NCBI GenBank assembly: GCA_021769545.1 | Contig: JAETSS010000078.1 | Span: 1-6,486 of the forward strand | Reading direction: 5' to 3' | DNA length: 6,486 nt | Source of the DNA: Eubacterium sp. | GTDB lineage: Bacteria; Bacillota_A; Clostridia; Peptostreptococcales; Anaerovoracaceae | Shown here: positions 6,484 to 6,486 of the stretch, piece after piece | Numbering within the stretch: the stretch's first letter is position 1 | How the letters are laid out: every line of letters begins with the position of its first letter | The notes under the pieces: generated by a model | Told to the model about the DNA's origin: nothing | Database searches by the model: none | Seen by the model: the letters and a program-made list of their open reading frames with translations, nothing else | Made by a program: the position numbers and the translations under genes

Positions 6484-6486
6484 ACA

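Overview
The window reads as chromosomal DNA from a low-to-mid G+C Firmicute of the class Clostridia. The strongest marker is a near-canonical SpoVT (AbrB-type sporulation regulator). It is supported by strong GGAGG-type ribosome binding sites, a clostridial-type cardiolipin synthase and a multi-pass clostridial-type sensor kinase. No rRNA, tRNA, CRISPR array, insertion sequence or prophage gene is visible.

Layout. (1) 1-574, minus strand: the N-terminal 191 codons of a cardiolipin synthase whose remainder lies off the left edge. (2) 575-711: a compact divergent promoter region holding a good sigma-A promoter for cls, a hairpin-forming inverted repeat, a perfect TATAAT box facing spoVT and a 12-bp perfect palindrome. 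(3) 712-1203, plus strand: spoVT, ending in a long-stem terminator that also serves the convergent operon. (4) 1279-4013, minus strand: a two-gene operon encoding an OmpR-family response regulator followed by a six-TM histidine kinase. (5) 4014-4186: a gap with a clear terminator for the next operon and no convincing promoter for the regulator. (6) 4187-5302, minus strand: an iron-type alcohol dehydrogenase that most resembles phosphonoacetaldehyde reductases. (7) 5329-6387, minus strand: an OPA/GlpT-type MFS transporter lying directly upstream of the dehydrogenase and lacking its first two membrane helices, with an in-frame stop and no start codon. (8) 6451-6483: a terminator-like hairpin just upstream of the broken transporter end.

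How they fit together. The left half is housekeeping and regulatory: membrane lipid synthesis, a sporulation regulator and an envelope-sensing two-component system. The transporter and dehydrogenase look like the end of an operon for taking up and reducing a phosphorylated or phosphonate compound. The transporter seems to have lost its 5' end, so that pathway may be decaying here. I see no evidence for a wholly new system. The observations most worth following are the truncated transporter beside an intact reductase, and the layered symmetric sites between cls and spoVT.
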